From contig CANNDC010000005.1 of NCBI GenBank assembly GCA_947503265.1, positions 219,276 to 283,275 on the forward strand: DNA of 64,000 bases, in the 5' to 3' direction. Below, piece by piece: positions 1 to 8,517 of this stretch. Made by a program: the position numbers and the translations under genes. Source of the stretch: an uncultured Alteromonadaceae bacterium. Lineage in GTDB: Bacteria; Pseudomonadota; Gammaproteobacteria; Enterobacterales; Alteromonadaceae. How positions within the stretch are numbered: position 1 is the first letter of the stretch; each line of letters opens with the position of its first letter. The notes beneath the pieces are model-generated. The model had not been told where the DNA came from. It made no database searches and saw only the letters and a program-made list of their open reading frames with translations.

Positions 1-38
1 AAATCTTGAAGAATTTCCTCATCAACTTCAAAAGACAT
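1..38 (-). CDS. cheA: Chemotaxis histidine kinase CheA, N-terminal fragment cut by window edge
   Basis: Only the first 12 codons and part of the 13th are in the window, reading MSFEVDEEILQD on the minus strand. The start is ATG at 38-36, preceded by AGGAG at 51-47, which overlaps the stop codon of the upstream cheZ, so the two are translationally close. The short acidic N-terminus resembles the start of the Hpt domain of CheA in Alteromonadales, and cheA follows cheZ in the usual polar-flagellar cluster. Identity therefore rests on 12 residues plus position; the phosphotransfer, kinase and CheW-binding domains lie outside. Confidence 0.75.
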   Translation of the reverse strand, partial: MSFEVDEEILQD

Positions 39-49
39 CCAAAATGCTC

Positions 50-814
50 CTAAAAACCTAAACTCGAAAGTAAGTCGTCGACATCATCTTGTCCAGAAAC
101 AACATCATCTCGAGAAGCTGAATCAATAATCGGCCCCTCCGCTTTCTGTTTATCGGTATTTTTTTCAGATTGCTTAGTATTTTCAGCACTTGCGATTTTA
201 TTATCGCCTTCATGTGCACCGAACATAGTCAACACTTGAACAAGTCCACTTTCCACTTCTTTGACCAATTCAATGACGCGCCTAATGACTTGCCCGGTTA
301 TATCTTGAAAACCTTGTGCTACCAGTACTTCGGTCAACAATTCATTAACTTCTGCTGCAGCTTTAGGAGATTCGATTAAGAATGTGTTTAGTTTTGCGCA
401 CAAAGCATTAAATTCATCCCCCTGCACCTGTTTTGGCATCAACTTTTGCCATTCGGGCACGACTTCTTGCATCTTAGTGCTTACTTTTTCATTAATACGC
501 ATGCACTTTTCTATCGCATCCATTGTCGTATTCGCTGCCGCTTCGGTGGTTTCTATCACATAAGTTAAACGAGATTGAGCATCCGGTATCTCTTCAGTTG
601 CCAAATTGGAGATTCGAGGATCGAGTTGAAAACTATTCAATGAATCATGTAATTGGCGAGTCAATTTACCCACTTCGGCAAACAGTTCGATGGAATTGCT
701 AAGGGTTGTTTCTTCAAGTAAATCTTTGGCAGCTTGGTTTTCACCTGCTTCCAACAACGAAACAAGTTCTTTGGCCTTGTCTAAAGACATTGGCGCTCGA
801 GTTAGACTGGTCAT
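50..814 (-). CDS. cheZ: CheY-phosphate phosphatase CheZ
   Basis: CheZ dephosphorylates CheY-P and so ends the tumble/reversal signal at the flagellar switch. The 254-residue protein is longer than enteric CheZ (about 214) but typical of polar-flagellated marine bacteria. Visible hallmarks are the catalytic helix QDITGQVIRRV (Asp171 and Gln175, equivalent to the enteric Asp143/Gln147) and the C-terminal CheY-docking tail DDVDDLLSSLGF. A variable, polar linker of about 40 residues (roughly 205-240) separates them. The ATG at 814 has AGGAG eight bases upstream. It lies 32 bases after cheY and directly before cheA, as part of the fliA-cheY-cheZ-cheA run. Confidence 0.96.
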   Translation of the reverse strand: MTSLTRAPMSLDKAKELVSLLEAGENQAAKDLLEETTLSNSIELFAEVGKLTRQLHDSLNSFQLDPRISNLATEEIPDAQSRLTYVIETTEAAANTTMDAIEKCMRINEKVSTKMQEVVPEWQKLMPKQVQGDEFNALCAKLNTFLIESPKAAAEVNELLTEVLVAQGFQDITGQVIRRVIELVKEVESGLVQVLTMFGAHEGDNKIASAENTKQSEKNTDKQKAEGPIIDSASRDDVVSGQDDVDDLLSSLGF

Positions 815-846
815 AAAGACGCTCCTGCTATGCGTTAAGTTGCGTT

Positions 847-1230
847 TTATGCTAGTCGCTCAAAGATTTTATCCAGTTTTTCCTTAAGAGTTGCGGCTGT
901 AAAAGGCTTCACTACATAGCCATTAACACCGGCTTGAGCTGCAGCTACGATTTGCTCCTTTTTCGCTTCAGCGGTCACCATTAGTACTGGCAAATGCTTT
1001 AAGCTATCGTCTGCACGAATCGCTCTTAACAAGTCGATCCCTTGCATTCCGGGCATGTTCCAATCGGTCACAACGAAATCGAATTCACTTTGCTGCAACA
1101 TAGGCAAGGCGGTACTGCCATCATCCGCTTCCTGAATGTTTGTAAAACCAAGGTCTTTCAATAAATTCTTGATAATACGTCTCATCGTTGAAAAATCATC
1201 AACCACGAGAATTTTCATACTTTTATCCAA
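847..1230 (-). CDS. cheY: Chemotaxis response regulator CheY
   Basis: Single receiver domain that, when phosphorylated by CheA, binds the flagellar switch. Seen in the sequence: acidic pair in ILVVDDFST, phosphoacceptor Asp in VVTDWNMPG, the conserved Thr in VTAEAK and Lys in VVKPF. I place the start at TTG 1230, giving [10 protein letters not shown] and 127 residues, because GGAGG lies five bases upstream (1240-1236) and polar-flagellar CheY proteins as I recall them begin MDKxMKIL. An in-frame ATG at 1248 would add six residues but has no good ribosome site. It lies between fliA and cheZ on the same strand. Confidence 0.93.
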   Translation of the reverse strand: MDKSMKILVVDDFSTMRRIIKNLLKDLGFTNIQEADDGSTALPMLQQSEFDFVVTDWNMPGMQGIDLLRAIRADDSLKHLPVLMVTAEAKKEQIVAAAQAGVNGYVVKPFTAATLKEKLDKIFERLA

Positions 1231-1291
1231 AACTGCCTCCGCAGACATCTTTAATTATTATTACTATTGGTTATTGATTTATTTCTGCAAA

Positions 1292-2020
1292 CTAATCTTC
1301 TTGTCGCCAAGTTTGCATTCTACTTTTTAGTTTCAACATTGCCTGACTGTGAATCTGACTGACTCTTGATTCACTGACCTCAAGCACTTCGCCTATTTCT
1401 CTGAGGTTCAACTCTTCATCATAGTACAGAGATAATACAATGGCCTCTCTTTCAGGTAATGTTGTGATCGCATGGGCCAACGCTTTTTGAAATGAACCTT
1501 GAACTAGGTCTTGGAATGGAGTGTCGGAACCTTTGGTTTTTTCGGTGGTAATCACATCTTCGGTAACGCCAAGATCTTCAATACCGATGATTTTGCCAGC
1601 ATTAACTTCGTTGAGCATTTGATGATAATCAGACAGACTGACTTGCATTTTTTCAGCAACGTCAACATCGCGCGCGTCTTTTCCCGTTTCACGTTCAACG
1701 AGGTTAATCGCTTCTGTTATTGCTCTGCCGTTTTTGTGCACAGAGCGAGGCGTCCAGTCACCTTTTCGAATTTCATCTAACATGGCGCCGCGAATACGGA
1801 TACCTGCGAACGTTTCAAAACTTGCACCTTTTGAACCATCGAAGTTTCTTGCGGCCTCTAGTAATCCAATCATTCCTGACTGAATCAGATCGTCTACCAA
1901 AACACTCGCAGGCAATCTAGCAAGCAGATGGTGCGCTATACGCTTTACAAGAGAAGCATGGCGTTCAACCAATTCAGCAGTGTCTAATTGCTGTTGATAT
2001 ACCGCCGCTTTTTTTATCAC
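1292..2020 (-). CDS. fliA: Flagellar sigma factor sigma-28 (FliA/RpoF)
   Basis: Directs RNA polymerase to late flagellar, stator and chemotaxis promoters and is held by the anti-sigma factor FlgM. The 242-residue length is normal. Region 2 is visible around LVDDLIQSGMIGLLEAARNFD and ASFETFAGIRIRGAMLDEIRK, and region 4 in LNLREIGEVLEVSESRVSQIHSQAMLKLK, a helix-turn-helix. The start is GTG at 2020, two bases after the flhG stop, so translation is probably coupled. A promoter of the class it would recognise is seen at 51397-51423 before the double-PilZ gene. Confidence 0.97.
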   Translation of the reverse strand: MIKKAAVYQQQLDTAELVERHASLVKRIAHHLLARLPASVLVDDLIQSGMIGLLEAARNFDGSKGASFETFAGIRIRGAMLDEIRKGDWTPRSVHKNGRAITEAINLVERETGKDARDVDVAEKMQVSLSDYHQMLNEVNAGKIIGIEDLGVTEDVITTEKTKGSDTPFQDLVQGSFQKALAHAITTLPEREAIVLSLYYDEELNLREIGEVLEVSESRVSQIHSQAMLKLKSRMQTWRQED

Positions 2021-2022
2021 GC

Positions 2023-2883
2023 TTAACTACCCACTGCTTTATGTGTAACCAATTGTTCAAGGAAAAACTCCAAGTGACCGCCTGGTTGGTTCGGCACAGA
2101 CCAGCTAACCACTTTTTCCGCAAGGCCATTGATCGCTTTCGACGCTGGCGACCCCGGAAAGGCATCTACAATCGCTTTTTGCTTTCTTACAGATTTACGA
2201 ATGTTTTCGTCAAAAGGTACGGTTGCCACTAATTCTAAGGCGACATCTAAAAATCGGTCCGTCACTTTTGACAGCTTCGCAAACAATTCTTGGCCTTCTC
2301 GCAGGTCACGAACCATATTTGCTACGACTTTGAATTTAAATACACCATGCTCGCGATTGAGGAGTTTAATTAATGCATAAGCATCGGTAAGTGATGTCGG
2401 CTCGTCACAGACAACAACAAGAATATCTTGTGATGCTCTGGAGAAGCTTAGTACCATGTCAGAGATACCGGCGGCAGTATCGACAATTAAAATGTCGATA
2501 TCTGTTCTTAATTCACTGAACGCGCGAATTAGCCCTGCATGCTCAATGGGGGTTAGCTCAGTCATGGACTGGGTGCCTGATGTCGCAGGTGCAATGAGAA
2601 TACCGTGTGGACCGAGTACTAGCACTTCGTCTAAAGTGCACTCTCCAGATAAAACATTGGAGAGGTTTTTTTCAACTCTTAATCCTAACATTACATCAAC
2701 ATTGGCTAGGCCGAGGTCGGCATCTAACACCATGACTCTCTTGCCCATTTTTGCCATAGCAATTGCCGTATTTAGAGTGATGTTGGTTTTACCAACACCC
2801 CCTTTACCACCTGTAACGGCAATCACTTTTATTAATCGAGATTGATTCATTCGTCTTAAACTACTCGCTTGGTCTTCAATCAT
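2023..2883 (-). CDS. flhG: Flagellar number regulator FlhG/FleN (MinD-like ATPase)
   Basis: MinD/ParA-type ATPase that limits the number of polar flagella and stimulates FlhF GTPase. The deviant Walker A motif KGGVGKTN is at residues 27-34, a Walker B-like stretch VMVLDADLGLANVD follows, and the N-terminus carries DQASSLR, the known FlhF-activating motif. Length is 286 residues. The ATG overlaps the flhF stop by four bases (ATGA), and the gene ends two bases before fliA, so the three genes are almost certainly co-translated. A MinD proper is excluded by the flagellar context and the DQAxxLR leader. Confidence 0.96.
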   Translation of the reverse strand: MIEDQASSLRRMNQSRLIKVIAVTGGKGGVGKTNITLNTAIAMAKMGKRVMVLDADLGLANVDVMLGLRVEKNLSNVLSGECTLDEVLVLGPHGILIAPATSGTQSMTELTPIEHAGLIRAFSELRTDIDILIVDTAAGISDMVLSFSRASQDILVVVCDEPTSLTDAYALIKLLNREHGVFKFKVVANMVRDLREGQELFAKLSKVTDRFLDVALELVATVPFDENIRKSVRKQKAIVDAFPGSPASKAINGLAEKVVSWSVPNQPGGHLEFFLEQLVTHKAVGS

Positions 2884-4157
2884 ACTGCAACCGCGGATTG
2901 ATTTTCATCCACTGTACTAGCCTTGGCAATACTATCGTGTTTATACAGCTTGGCTGCCATAGAAACCAATAGTTTTGCTTCTGCCACTTTAATATCTTCA
3001 GGAACCCTTTGTCCATCGGTAATGTAACTAACCGGCAATCTATGTTCAATTGCAACACTAATTGCTTCACCGAGACTGTAACACTCATCTAATTTGGTGA
3101 AAATACATCCCTGCAAAGAAATTTGTTTATACATGCTTATTGTGTGTTGCATGACCTTATATTGCGAATTAGCCTGCAGTAATAGGTATTTTTTAATATT
3201 AGCACATGAATTTTGATTTAACGTATCTAACTGTTTGATTAAACGGGAATCTCTTTGCCCAAATCCAGCCGTATCCACCAAAATTAATCGTTTATTACGC
3301 AATTGGAATAACACATCAGCCAACTCTGCCTCATTTTGCGCTTTCTTGACGCTGCAACCGATAATTTTTCCATAAGTCGCTAATTGTTCGTATGCAGCGA
3401 TTCTGAAAGAGTCTATTGTGACCAAAGCGATCTGGTCAGGACCGTATTTTTGCGCATACCGAGCTGCGAGTTTCGCTACCGTTGTGGTTTTACCCGTCCC
3501 GGTAGGGCCTACTAATGCAACAACGCCTCTCTCATTAAGAATAGCATTGTCCTCACAGGCTATTTTATTGGACAGAAGATTCAACAGAAATAACCAAGCT
3601 TCTCTTTCGTTGGTATCATCCGGCGTGTATGAAACCACTTCTCTGGCTATTTTGTCGCTTATCCCCATGTCTCTTAGTCTATCAACCAGATAACTTTGCA
3701 ACGGGTTTTCTCTGCGATTGTCTTTCGCTAATAAGCCAGAAACCTGAAATTCCAATACATTTCTAAGCGCACTCAACTCTTCGCGAATTTCCGCGATATC
3801 ACTACTATCTTGCGACTTTCTGTTGAGATCGACAGCAGATTGAGAAGAACCAACAACACTAGATTTAGCTGGCTGTTCGTTGATTTGACTGTTTGCTTGC
3901 TTCTCTAAAAGCTCACGCAAACTATCTGGTCCTGAATCACCGATGATCTCACTGAGACTAGGCGTATCTTTTGTTACCGACGTTTTAGTCTTGATTTTTG
4001 GCGGTACGCTGACAGGTTCATTGTCATATGCAGCGACTATCTCAATGCCGTTTTCAACCTTCTTATTTGACATAATAACGGCATCACCACCCAGTTCAGC
4101 TTTCACCTGATCGAGTGCTTCGCGCATATTCTTTCCGTAAAAACGTCTAATTTTCAT
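2880..4157 (-). CDS. flhF: Flagellar placement GTPase FlhF (SRP-type)
   Basis: SRP-family GTPase that sets the polar site of flagellar assembly, working with FlhG. The 425-residue protein has an N-terminal B domain (about 1-120, poorly conserved, polar), an N domain, and a G domain with P-loop GPTGTGKT at 217-224, the SRP-type motif IDSFRIAAYEQL near 248-259, DTAG at 295-298 and TKLDE near 350. GAGGAAACC just before ATG 4157 supports the start. It follows flhA after 66 bases that contain a 7-bp inverted repeat, and overlaps flhG by four bases. Confidence 0.97.
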   Translation of the reverse strand: MKIRRFYGKNMREALDQVKAELGGDAVIMSNKKVENGIEIVAAYDNEPVSVPPKIKTKTSVTKDTPSLSEIIGDSGPDSLRELLEKQANSQINEQPAKSSVVGSSQSAVDLNRKSQDSSDIAEIREELSALRNVLEFQVSGLLAKDNRRENPLQSYLVDRLRDMGISDKIAREVVSYTPDDTNEREAWLFLLNLLSNKIACEDNAILNERGVVALVGPTGTGKTTTVAKLAARYAQKYGPDQIALVTIDSFRIAAYEQLATYGKIIGCSVKKAQNEAELADVLFQLRNKRLILVDTAGFGQRDSRLIKQLDTLNQNSCANIKKYLLLQANSQYKVMQHTISMYKQISLQGCIFTKLDECYSLGEAISVAIEHRLPVSYITDGQRVPEDIKVAEAKLLVSMAAKLYKHDSIAKASTVDENQSAVAV

Positions 4158-4170
4158 GGTTTCCTCAGTT

Positions 4171-4193
4171 CCAGAATGTTGGCTTTATTCTGG
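4171..4193 (-). other. Inverted repeat in the flhA-flhF spacer
   Basis: Perfect 7-bp arms CCAGAAT/ATTCTGG separated by nine bases, 14 bases before the flhF start. There is no T-run behind it on the minus strand, so it does not look like a rho-independent terminator. It could be an mRNA-processing or stability hairpin, or have no role. Confidence 0.4.
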
Positions 4194-4223
4194 TTTATTG
4201 TTGTTTTATTAAACTGCGTCATA

Positions 4224-6320
4224 TTATTGACCCACAGCACTAACAATCTTGATTTGTTTATCGCTTGGTATTTCCTGATAGGACAGAACATGCAATCCGG
4301 ACACAGAATATTTTAAGAACTTAGATAAAACAGGCCTTAACATTCCCGAAGTGAGCAGTACCGCAGGCTCACCTTCCAATTCCCTTTGCTGAGCGGCTTC
4401 GTTCAATGACTGTTGAAGTCGTTCTGCAAGCCCCGGCTCTATGCCGGCTCCGTCTTCCCCACCCGCTTGCAGCGACTGGTGTAGCATTTGCTCAAGTTCT
4501 GGTGCCAAGGTAATGACAGGCAATTCAGACTCACCGTTATTAATTTCTTGCACTATCAAACGTTTTAAGCCAATTCTGACGGCTGATACAAGTACATCAG
4601 GATCCTGACTTTTAGGGCCATATTCACACAGAGTTTGCACAATGCTGCGCATATCACGAATTGGAACACCTTCATAAAGTAAGGTTTGCAGCACTTTAAC
4701 AACCGTACTGAGAGGCAGTACTTCAGGCACTAATCCTTCTACTAACTTCGGCGAATTTTTTGCCAACATATCGAGTAATTGTTGAACTTCCTCATGCCCT
4801 AACAATTGATACGCGTTGTTGGTCAGTAGCTGACTTAAATGAGTAGCCACTACAGTCGCTGAATCAACGACGGTATAGCCTAGAGTTTGAGCATGTTCTC
4901 TTTGTTGAGGTTTGATCCACACTGCGTCTAGTCCAAACGCAGGATCAGTGGTACTTGTTCCATCCAATTTACCGAAGACCTGGCCTGGGTTTATCGCAAG
5001 CTCGTCACCATGGCTAAGTTCTGCCTCACCAATGTCAACGCCCATCATTGAAATCGTATAATTGTTGGGACTTAGATCAAGATTATCCCGGATGTGCACA
5101 GGTGGAATCAAAAATCCGAGTTCTTGGGAAAGTTTCTTTCGTACACCTTTAATGCGAGTTAAAAGCTCGCCACCTTGGGTTTTATCTACCAAAGGAATCA
5201 ATCGGTAGCCGACTTCAAGACCAATTGTATCAACCTGATCAACATCGTCCCAACCAAGCTCTTTAAGCTCTACTGGTTGTTGTTCTTGTTCAGGTAAAGC
5301 CTCTAGCGAGTCAGTTTTAGCGGCGTTTTTAATTTGTAGATGATTGAAAAATGCTACGCCAGCAACAACTAAACTGAAACCTAAAAATGCAAAGTGCGGC
5401 ATTCCTGGCACTATTCCCATGACAAACAAGATGCCAGAAGTAACATAAAGTGCTTTTTGATTACCCAGTTGACGTTTTAGCTCACTACCCATTTCTTGAG
5501 AATCGTTTTCACGTGTCACGATTATGGCGGTTGCTACGGAAAGTAATAACGAGGGTATTTGCGCAACTAAACCATCACCTATGGTTAAAAGGGTATAAAT
5601 TTCTATGGCATCACCAAAAGCCAAATCATGTTGAATAAGGCCGATAAAAAGACCTCCAACAATATTGATCAGCATGATAAACAAACCCGCTATCGCGTCG
5701 CCTTTTACGAATTTCGACGCACCATCCATCGAACCGTAGAAATCGGCTTCACTGGTAATTTCCAAGCGTCTTGCTCTGGCTTCATCTTGGTCTATGTAGC
5801 CCGCATTTAAGTCTGCATCTATAGCCATTTGTTTACCGGGCATGGCATCCAAAGTAAAACGAGCGCTGACTTCGGAGATTCGACCGGCACCCGCTGTGAC
5901 TACTTTAAAATTGATAATGAGTAAGATAGCGAAAACAACAATACCGACAGCATAGTTTCCGCCGATAACCACTTCACCGAATGCTTGAATGACCTTACCG
6001 GCTGCATCGCCGCCTTCATGACCTTCCAGCAATACAATTCGGGTTGAGGCTATGTTTAACGCCAGTCTCAACACTGTCGCGATAAGTAGTACTAATGGAA
6101 AGATGCCAAAATCCACTGGCTTTTTGGTAAAAACTGATACCAAAATAACCATAAGAGAAAGTGCGATATTAAAGCTGAATAGAATATCTAGAAGGAAAGA
6201 GGGCATAGGTAGAATAACCATGCCCATTATTGCTAACAATACTATAGGAGCCCCAGCACCCGCTCCTATTTTCTTCGCTGCGTTTTTATCAAACCGATTT
6301 AAGTAACCCGCTAATTCCAT
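4224..6320 (-). CDS. flhA: Flagellar type III export gate protein FlhA
   Basis: Inner-membrane core of the flagellar export gate; its cytoplasmic C-terminal ring receives chaperone-substrate complexes. At 698 residues it has the family's usual length. About eight hydrophobic segments fill the first 330 residues, the FHIPEP-family signature MPGKQMAIDADLNAGYID lies near 160-178, and the soluble domain follows from about 350. ATG 6320 is preceded by a sigma-54-type promoter at 6360-6376 and a leader of about 28 bases with only a weak ribosome site. It heads the flhA-flhF-flhG-fliA-che run seen here. Confidence 0.98.
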   Translation of the reverse strand: MELAGYLNRFDKNAAKKIGAGAGAPIVLLAIMGMVILPMPSFLLDILFSFNIALSLMVILVSVFTKKPVDFGIFPLVLLIATVLRLALNIASTRIVLLEGHEGGDAAGKVIQAFGEVVIGGNYAVGIVVFAILLIINFKVVTAGAGRISEVSARFTLDAMPGKQMAIDADLNAGYIDQDEARARRLEITSEADFYGSMDGASKFVKGDAIAGLFIMLINIVGGLFIGLIQHDLAFGDAIEIYTLLTIGDGLVAQIPSLLLSVATAIIVTRENDSQEMGSELKRQLGNQKALYVTSGILFVMGIVPGMPHFAFLGFSLVVAGVAFFNHLQIKNAAKTDSLEALPEQEQQPVELKELGWDDVDQVDTIGLEVGYRLIPLVDKTQGGELLTRIKGVRKKLSQELGFLIPPVHIRDNLDLSPNNYTISMMGVDIGEAELSHGDELAINPGQVFGKLDGTSTTDPAFGLDAVWIKPQQREHAQTLGYTVVDSATVVATHLSQLLTNNAYQLLGHEEVQQLLDMLAKNSPKLVEGLVPEVLPLSTVVKVLQTLLYEGVPIRDMRSIVQTLCEYGPKSQDPDVLVSAVRIGLKRLIVQEINNGESELPVITLAPELEQMLHQSLQAGGEDGAGIEPGLAERLQQSLNEAAQQRELEGEPAVLLTSGMLRPVLSKFLKYSVSGLHVLSYQEIPSDKQIKIVSAVGQ

Positions 6321-6359
6321 GACTTATTTTTTGACGCTATGGGTAATTAATATAACCAA

Positions 6360-6376
6360 AGCAACAACTAAGCCAA
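6360..6376 (-). promoter_or_regulatory. Sigma-54 (RpoN) type promoter for flhA
   Basis: Minus-strand TTGGC-N8-TTGCT has the invariant GG and GC dinucleotides exactly ten bases apart (GG at 6374-6373, GC at 6362-6361). The predicted transcription start, about 12 bases on, leaves roughly 28 bases before the flhA ATG. In Vibrio and Pseudomonas, middle flagellar genes including flhA depend on RpoN with an FlrC/FleQ-type activator, so the site fits. Activator sites were not identified. Confidence 0.7.
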
Positions 6377-6431
6377 ATTGCGTGTAAGACCTAAATTACT
6401 TTATTAGCAATTAGTCTAATATCGAGTTACG

Positions 6432-7259
6432 TTAAGGTTTGTTTTTCTCCTCTGCGGTGTGAGTAGTTTGATCTTTATCACTATTTTCAACCTTAGATTC
6501 GACGAACTCAGCATCTTCGTTGTCATGATCGCCAACTACGTCTTCTAATCTGACTTTATCAACACTCCTAAACGTATTGATTGGTCCTGCTAACGAATAC
6601 AATACAAACACCAAGAAAAGCACAAGCGAAGGCTCAGTGGCGACAACCACAAATACCAGCATCACAAGAAGCAAGGCAACAAAAGGTACTTTGCCATGCC
6701 AATTCACTTCTTTGAAAGAATTGTACTTAAAGTTACTCACCATCAACAAACCGGTAATACCAGTGATAAATGCCACAATTATCCCTATTTCATTACCATC
6801 TATTTGGTATTCAACACCAACCCATACAAGACCGGCAACAAGGGCAGCCGCCGCTGGGCTAGCCAGTCCCTGGAAAAAACGTTTATCAGCGACAGCTATT
6901 TGAGTATTGAATCGAGCCAGCCTGAGTGCCGCGCCCGCGACATACACGAAAGCTGCAAGCCAACCAATTTTGCCTAAATCGGCTAAGCCCCAATTGTAGG
7001 CAACGAGTGCAGGCGCAATACCAAAGGAAACCATATCTGCCATGGAATCGTATTCGGCACCGAATTCGCTTTGCGTCTTCGTCATTCTTGCAACTCTTCC
7101 ATCGAGCCCGTCAAAAATCATAGCAATAAATATCGCAATGGCTGCGGCTTCGAATTTGCCGTTCATAGAAGACACTATCGCAAAAAAACCAGAAAATAAT
7201 CCGGCAGTTGTCAATAAATTTGGCAATAAGTAAATGCCCTTTCGTTTAGTCTCTGGCAT
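6432..7259 (-). CDS. pssA: CDP-diacylglycerol-serine O-phosphatidyltransferase
   Basis: Makes phosphatidylserine from CDP-diacylglycerol and serine in the inner membrane. The complete CDP-alcohol phosphatidyltransferase signature is present: D50-x2-D53G54-x2-A57R58-x8-G67-x3-D71-x3-D75, using ATG 7259 as residue 1. Several hydrophobic segments surround it, and the last 45 residues are acidic and polar. AGGAGA sits six bases before this ATG, whereas the longer open frame from 7298 has no comparable site, so 275 residues is preferred. This is the PssA type shared with Bacillus and many marine gammaproteobacteria, not the phospholipase D-like E. coli enzyme. Confidence 0.93.
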   Translation of the reverse strand: MPETKRKGIYLLPNLLTTAGLFSGFFAIVSSMNGKFEAAAIAIFIAMIFDGLDGRVARMTKTQSEFGAEYDSMADMVSFGIAPALVAYNWGLADLGKIGWLAAFVYVAGAALRLARFNTQIAVADKRFFQGLASPAAAALVAGLVWVGVEYQIDGNEIGIIVAFITGITGLLMVSNFKYNSFKEVNWHGKVPFVALLLVMLVFVVVATEPSLVLFLVFVLYSLAGPINTFRSVDKVRLEDVVGDHDNEDAEFVESKVENSDKDQTTHTAEEKNKP

Positions 7260-7573
7260 GCGTTCTCCTTGTTTGACTAATACGATAACATACCGCATTA
7301 AAAGCGGAAATCTACATCAACAAAAGATTAGTTATTTTGAACTTTCTATTATCCATGAGATAATACTGGACAGAAAATGTACCTGATAAATAACAATCAC
7401 TAAAATCCAGTGTCTGATTTTTTTACAACACAAATATTATGCTGAGCAGCATGACAGGTACTTCATTGATTTATAAGGAAATAAAAAATATGGTTCAATT
7501 ATTGCTTTCAAAAACCTTAGAAGGTTTGAAATCTGGTTTTTATTCTCCAGAAGTAGCAAAGGTAGATATAAGA
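7260..7573. other. Intergenic region between divergent pssA and the PEP-CTERM gene
   Basis: A 314-base AT-rich spacer holding the promoters of two divergent genes. I found no convincing -35/-10 pair, no GG-N10-GC sigma-54 site and no terminator. The frame of the PEP-CTERM gene is open back to 7439, but that extension would place the signal peptide internally, so it is treated as non-coding. Confidence 0.5.
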
Positions 7574-8392
7574 ATGTCAATCAAGAAAATAATTGTCGCG
7601 GCTCTAGTATTATCAGCAGCCAATTACGCGTCTGCAGCAACGCAGACATGGGACTTCGTAAATGGTTCGGGTAGCGGTATTGAAAATGACAATGCTCACG
7701 GACTTGGAACTGGTTCGTATATAGACATGACAGTGGGTGGTGTTGAGGTCGTTATTAGCGCGTGGTCCTCTACTGAAGCGGTTAATTGTAACGTTTCTGA
7801 CTGCTCATATGATAGTGATCCTGGTATTAGCCGTGCAGAGTTGAAAAAGTATAGCGGTGGCTTGGGTGCAATTAACAATGATGAAGTTAATGACAGTCCA
7901 AATCATGCGTTCGATAGTAGAATTAGCTACAACCCAAGCAACCCTGATGAGCAATACATCGATTTCGATATGATGTTGCTAGAATTCGATACCGAAGTTG
8001 AATTAACAGAAATTGATATCGACTGGTACGGTGGCGACTCAGACATGATAGTCTTAAACTACGCTGGAAGCGGAAACGGTGGTATTCCTTTCGGAGCAAC
8101 TGATACTTGGAGCGGATTGCTTAATGAAGGTTGGAACTTTGTAGGAGAAAATATGGATGTTTCGACCACTAATAACGCAATTGTTGCAAATTCTTTCGAA
8201 TCTAAATATTGGTTGGTTGGTGTTTATAACCCCGCTATTGGCAATTATGGCACTAACTATGGTGGCAATGATGCTGTCAAGATCGCGGGTGTAGTAACCA
8301 AGACAACAGATCCAAGTACACAGGTCCCTGAACCTGCGACTTACGCTCTTGTACTAATGGGCTTGATAGCGGCATTTAGACGAAAGAGTTAA
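7574..8392 (+). CDS. PEP-CTERM sorting-domain protein, secreted
   Basis: Exported protein of 272 residues with an unknown body. The N-terminus MSIKKIIVAALVLSAANYASA is a Sec signal peptide ending ASA before ATQTW. The C-terminus, VPEPATYALVLMGLIAAFRRKS, is a PEP-CTERM signal: PEP motif, hydrophobic helix and basic tail, recognised by an exosortase for surface delivery or release with exopolysaccharide. The body is rich in Asp, Gly and Asn and resembles beta-sandwich surface proteins. ATG 7574 is chosen because it starts the signal peptide; the open frame upstream from 7439 is probably untranslated. No exosortase gene is in the window; the next gene is a PrsT-like TPR protein. Confidence 0.88.
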   Translation: MSIKKIIVAALVLSAANYASAATQTWDFVNGSGSGIENDNAHGLGTGSYIDMTVGGVEVVISAWSSTEAVNCNVSDCSYDSDPGISRAELKKYSGGLGAINNDEVNDSPNHAFDSRISYNPSNPDEQYIDFDMMLLEFDTEVELTEIDIDWYGGDSDMIVLNYAGSGNGGIPFGATDTWSGLLNEGWNFVGENMDVSTTNNAIVANSFESKYWLVGVYNPAIGNYGTNYGGNDAVKIAGVVTKTTDPSTQVPEPATYALVLMGLIAAFRRKS

Positions 8393-8414
8393 AACGTAAC
8401 ATTTCATTAATTTT

Positions 8415-8441
8415 AAAAAGACGGTTCGCCGTCTTTTTTTT
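8415..8441 (+). terminator. Rho-independent terminator of the PEP-CTERM gene
   Basis: GACGG-TTCG-CCGTC hairpin with a stable UUCG tetraloop, an upstream A-run and eight Ts behind it. It ends the PEP-CTERM transcript, so the TPR gene at 8518 is likely to have its own promoter. Confidence 0.9.
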
Positions 8442-8517
8442 CGCCTGTGTATTTGAATATCAGTTTAGGCTGAATTATTGTATTGTATTGCCATAAAACG
8501 AACTTGAGAGTGTAGTA

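Noticed and set aside
7439..7573. Upstream in-frame extension of the PEP-CTERM protein
   Set aside because: It would bury the signal peptide 45 residues inside the protein; ATG 7574 begins a normal signal peptide.
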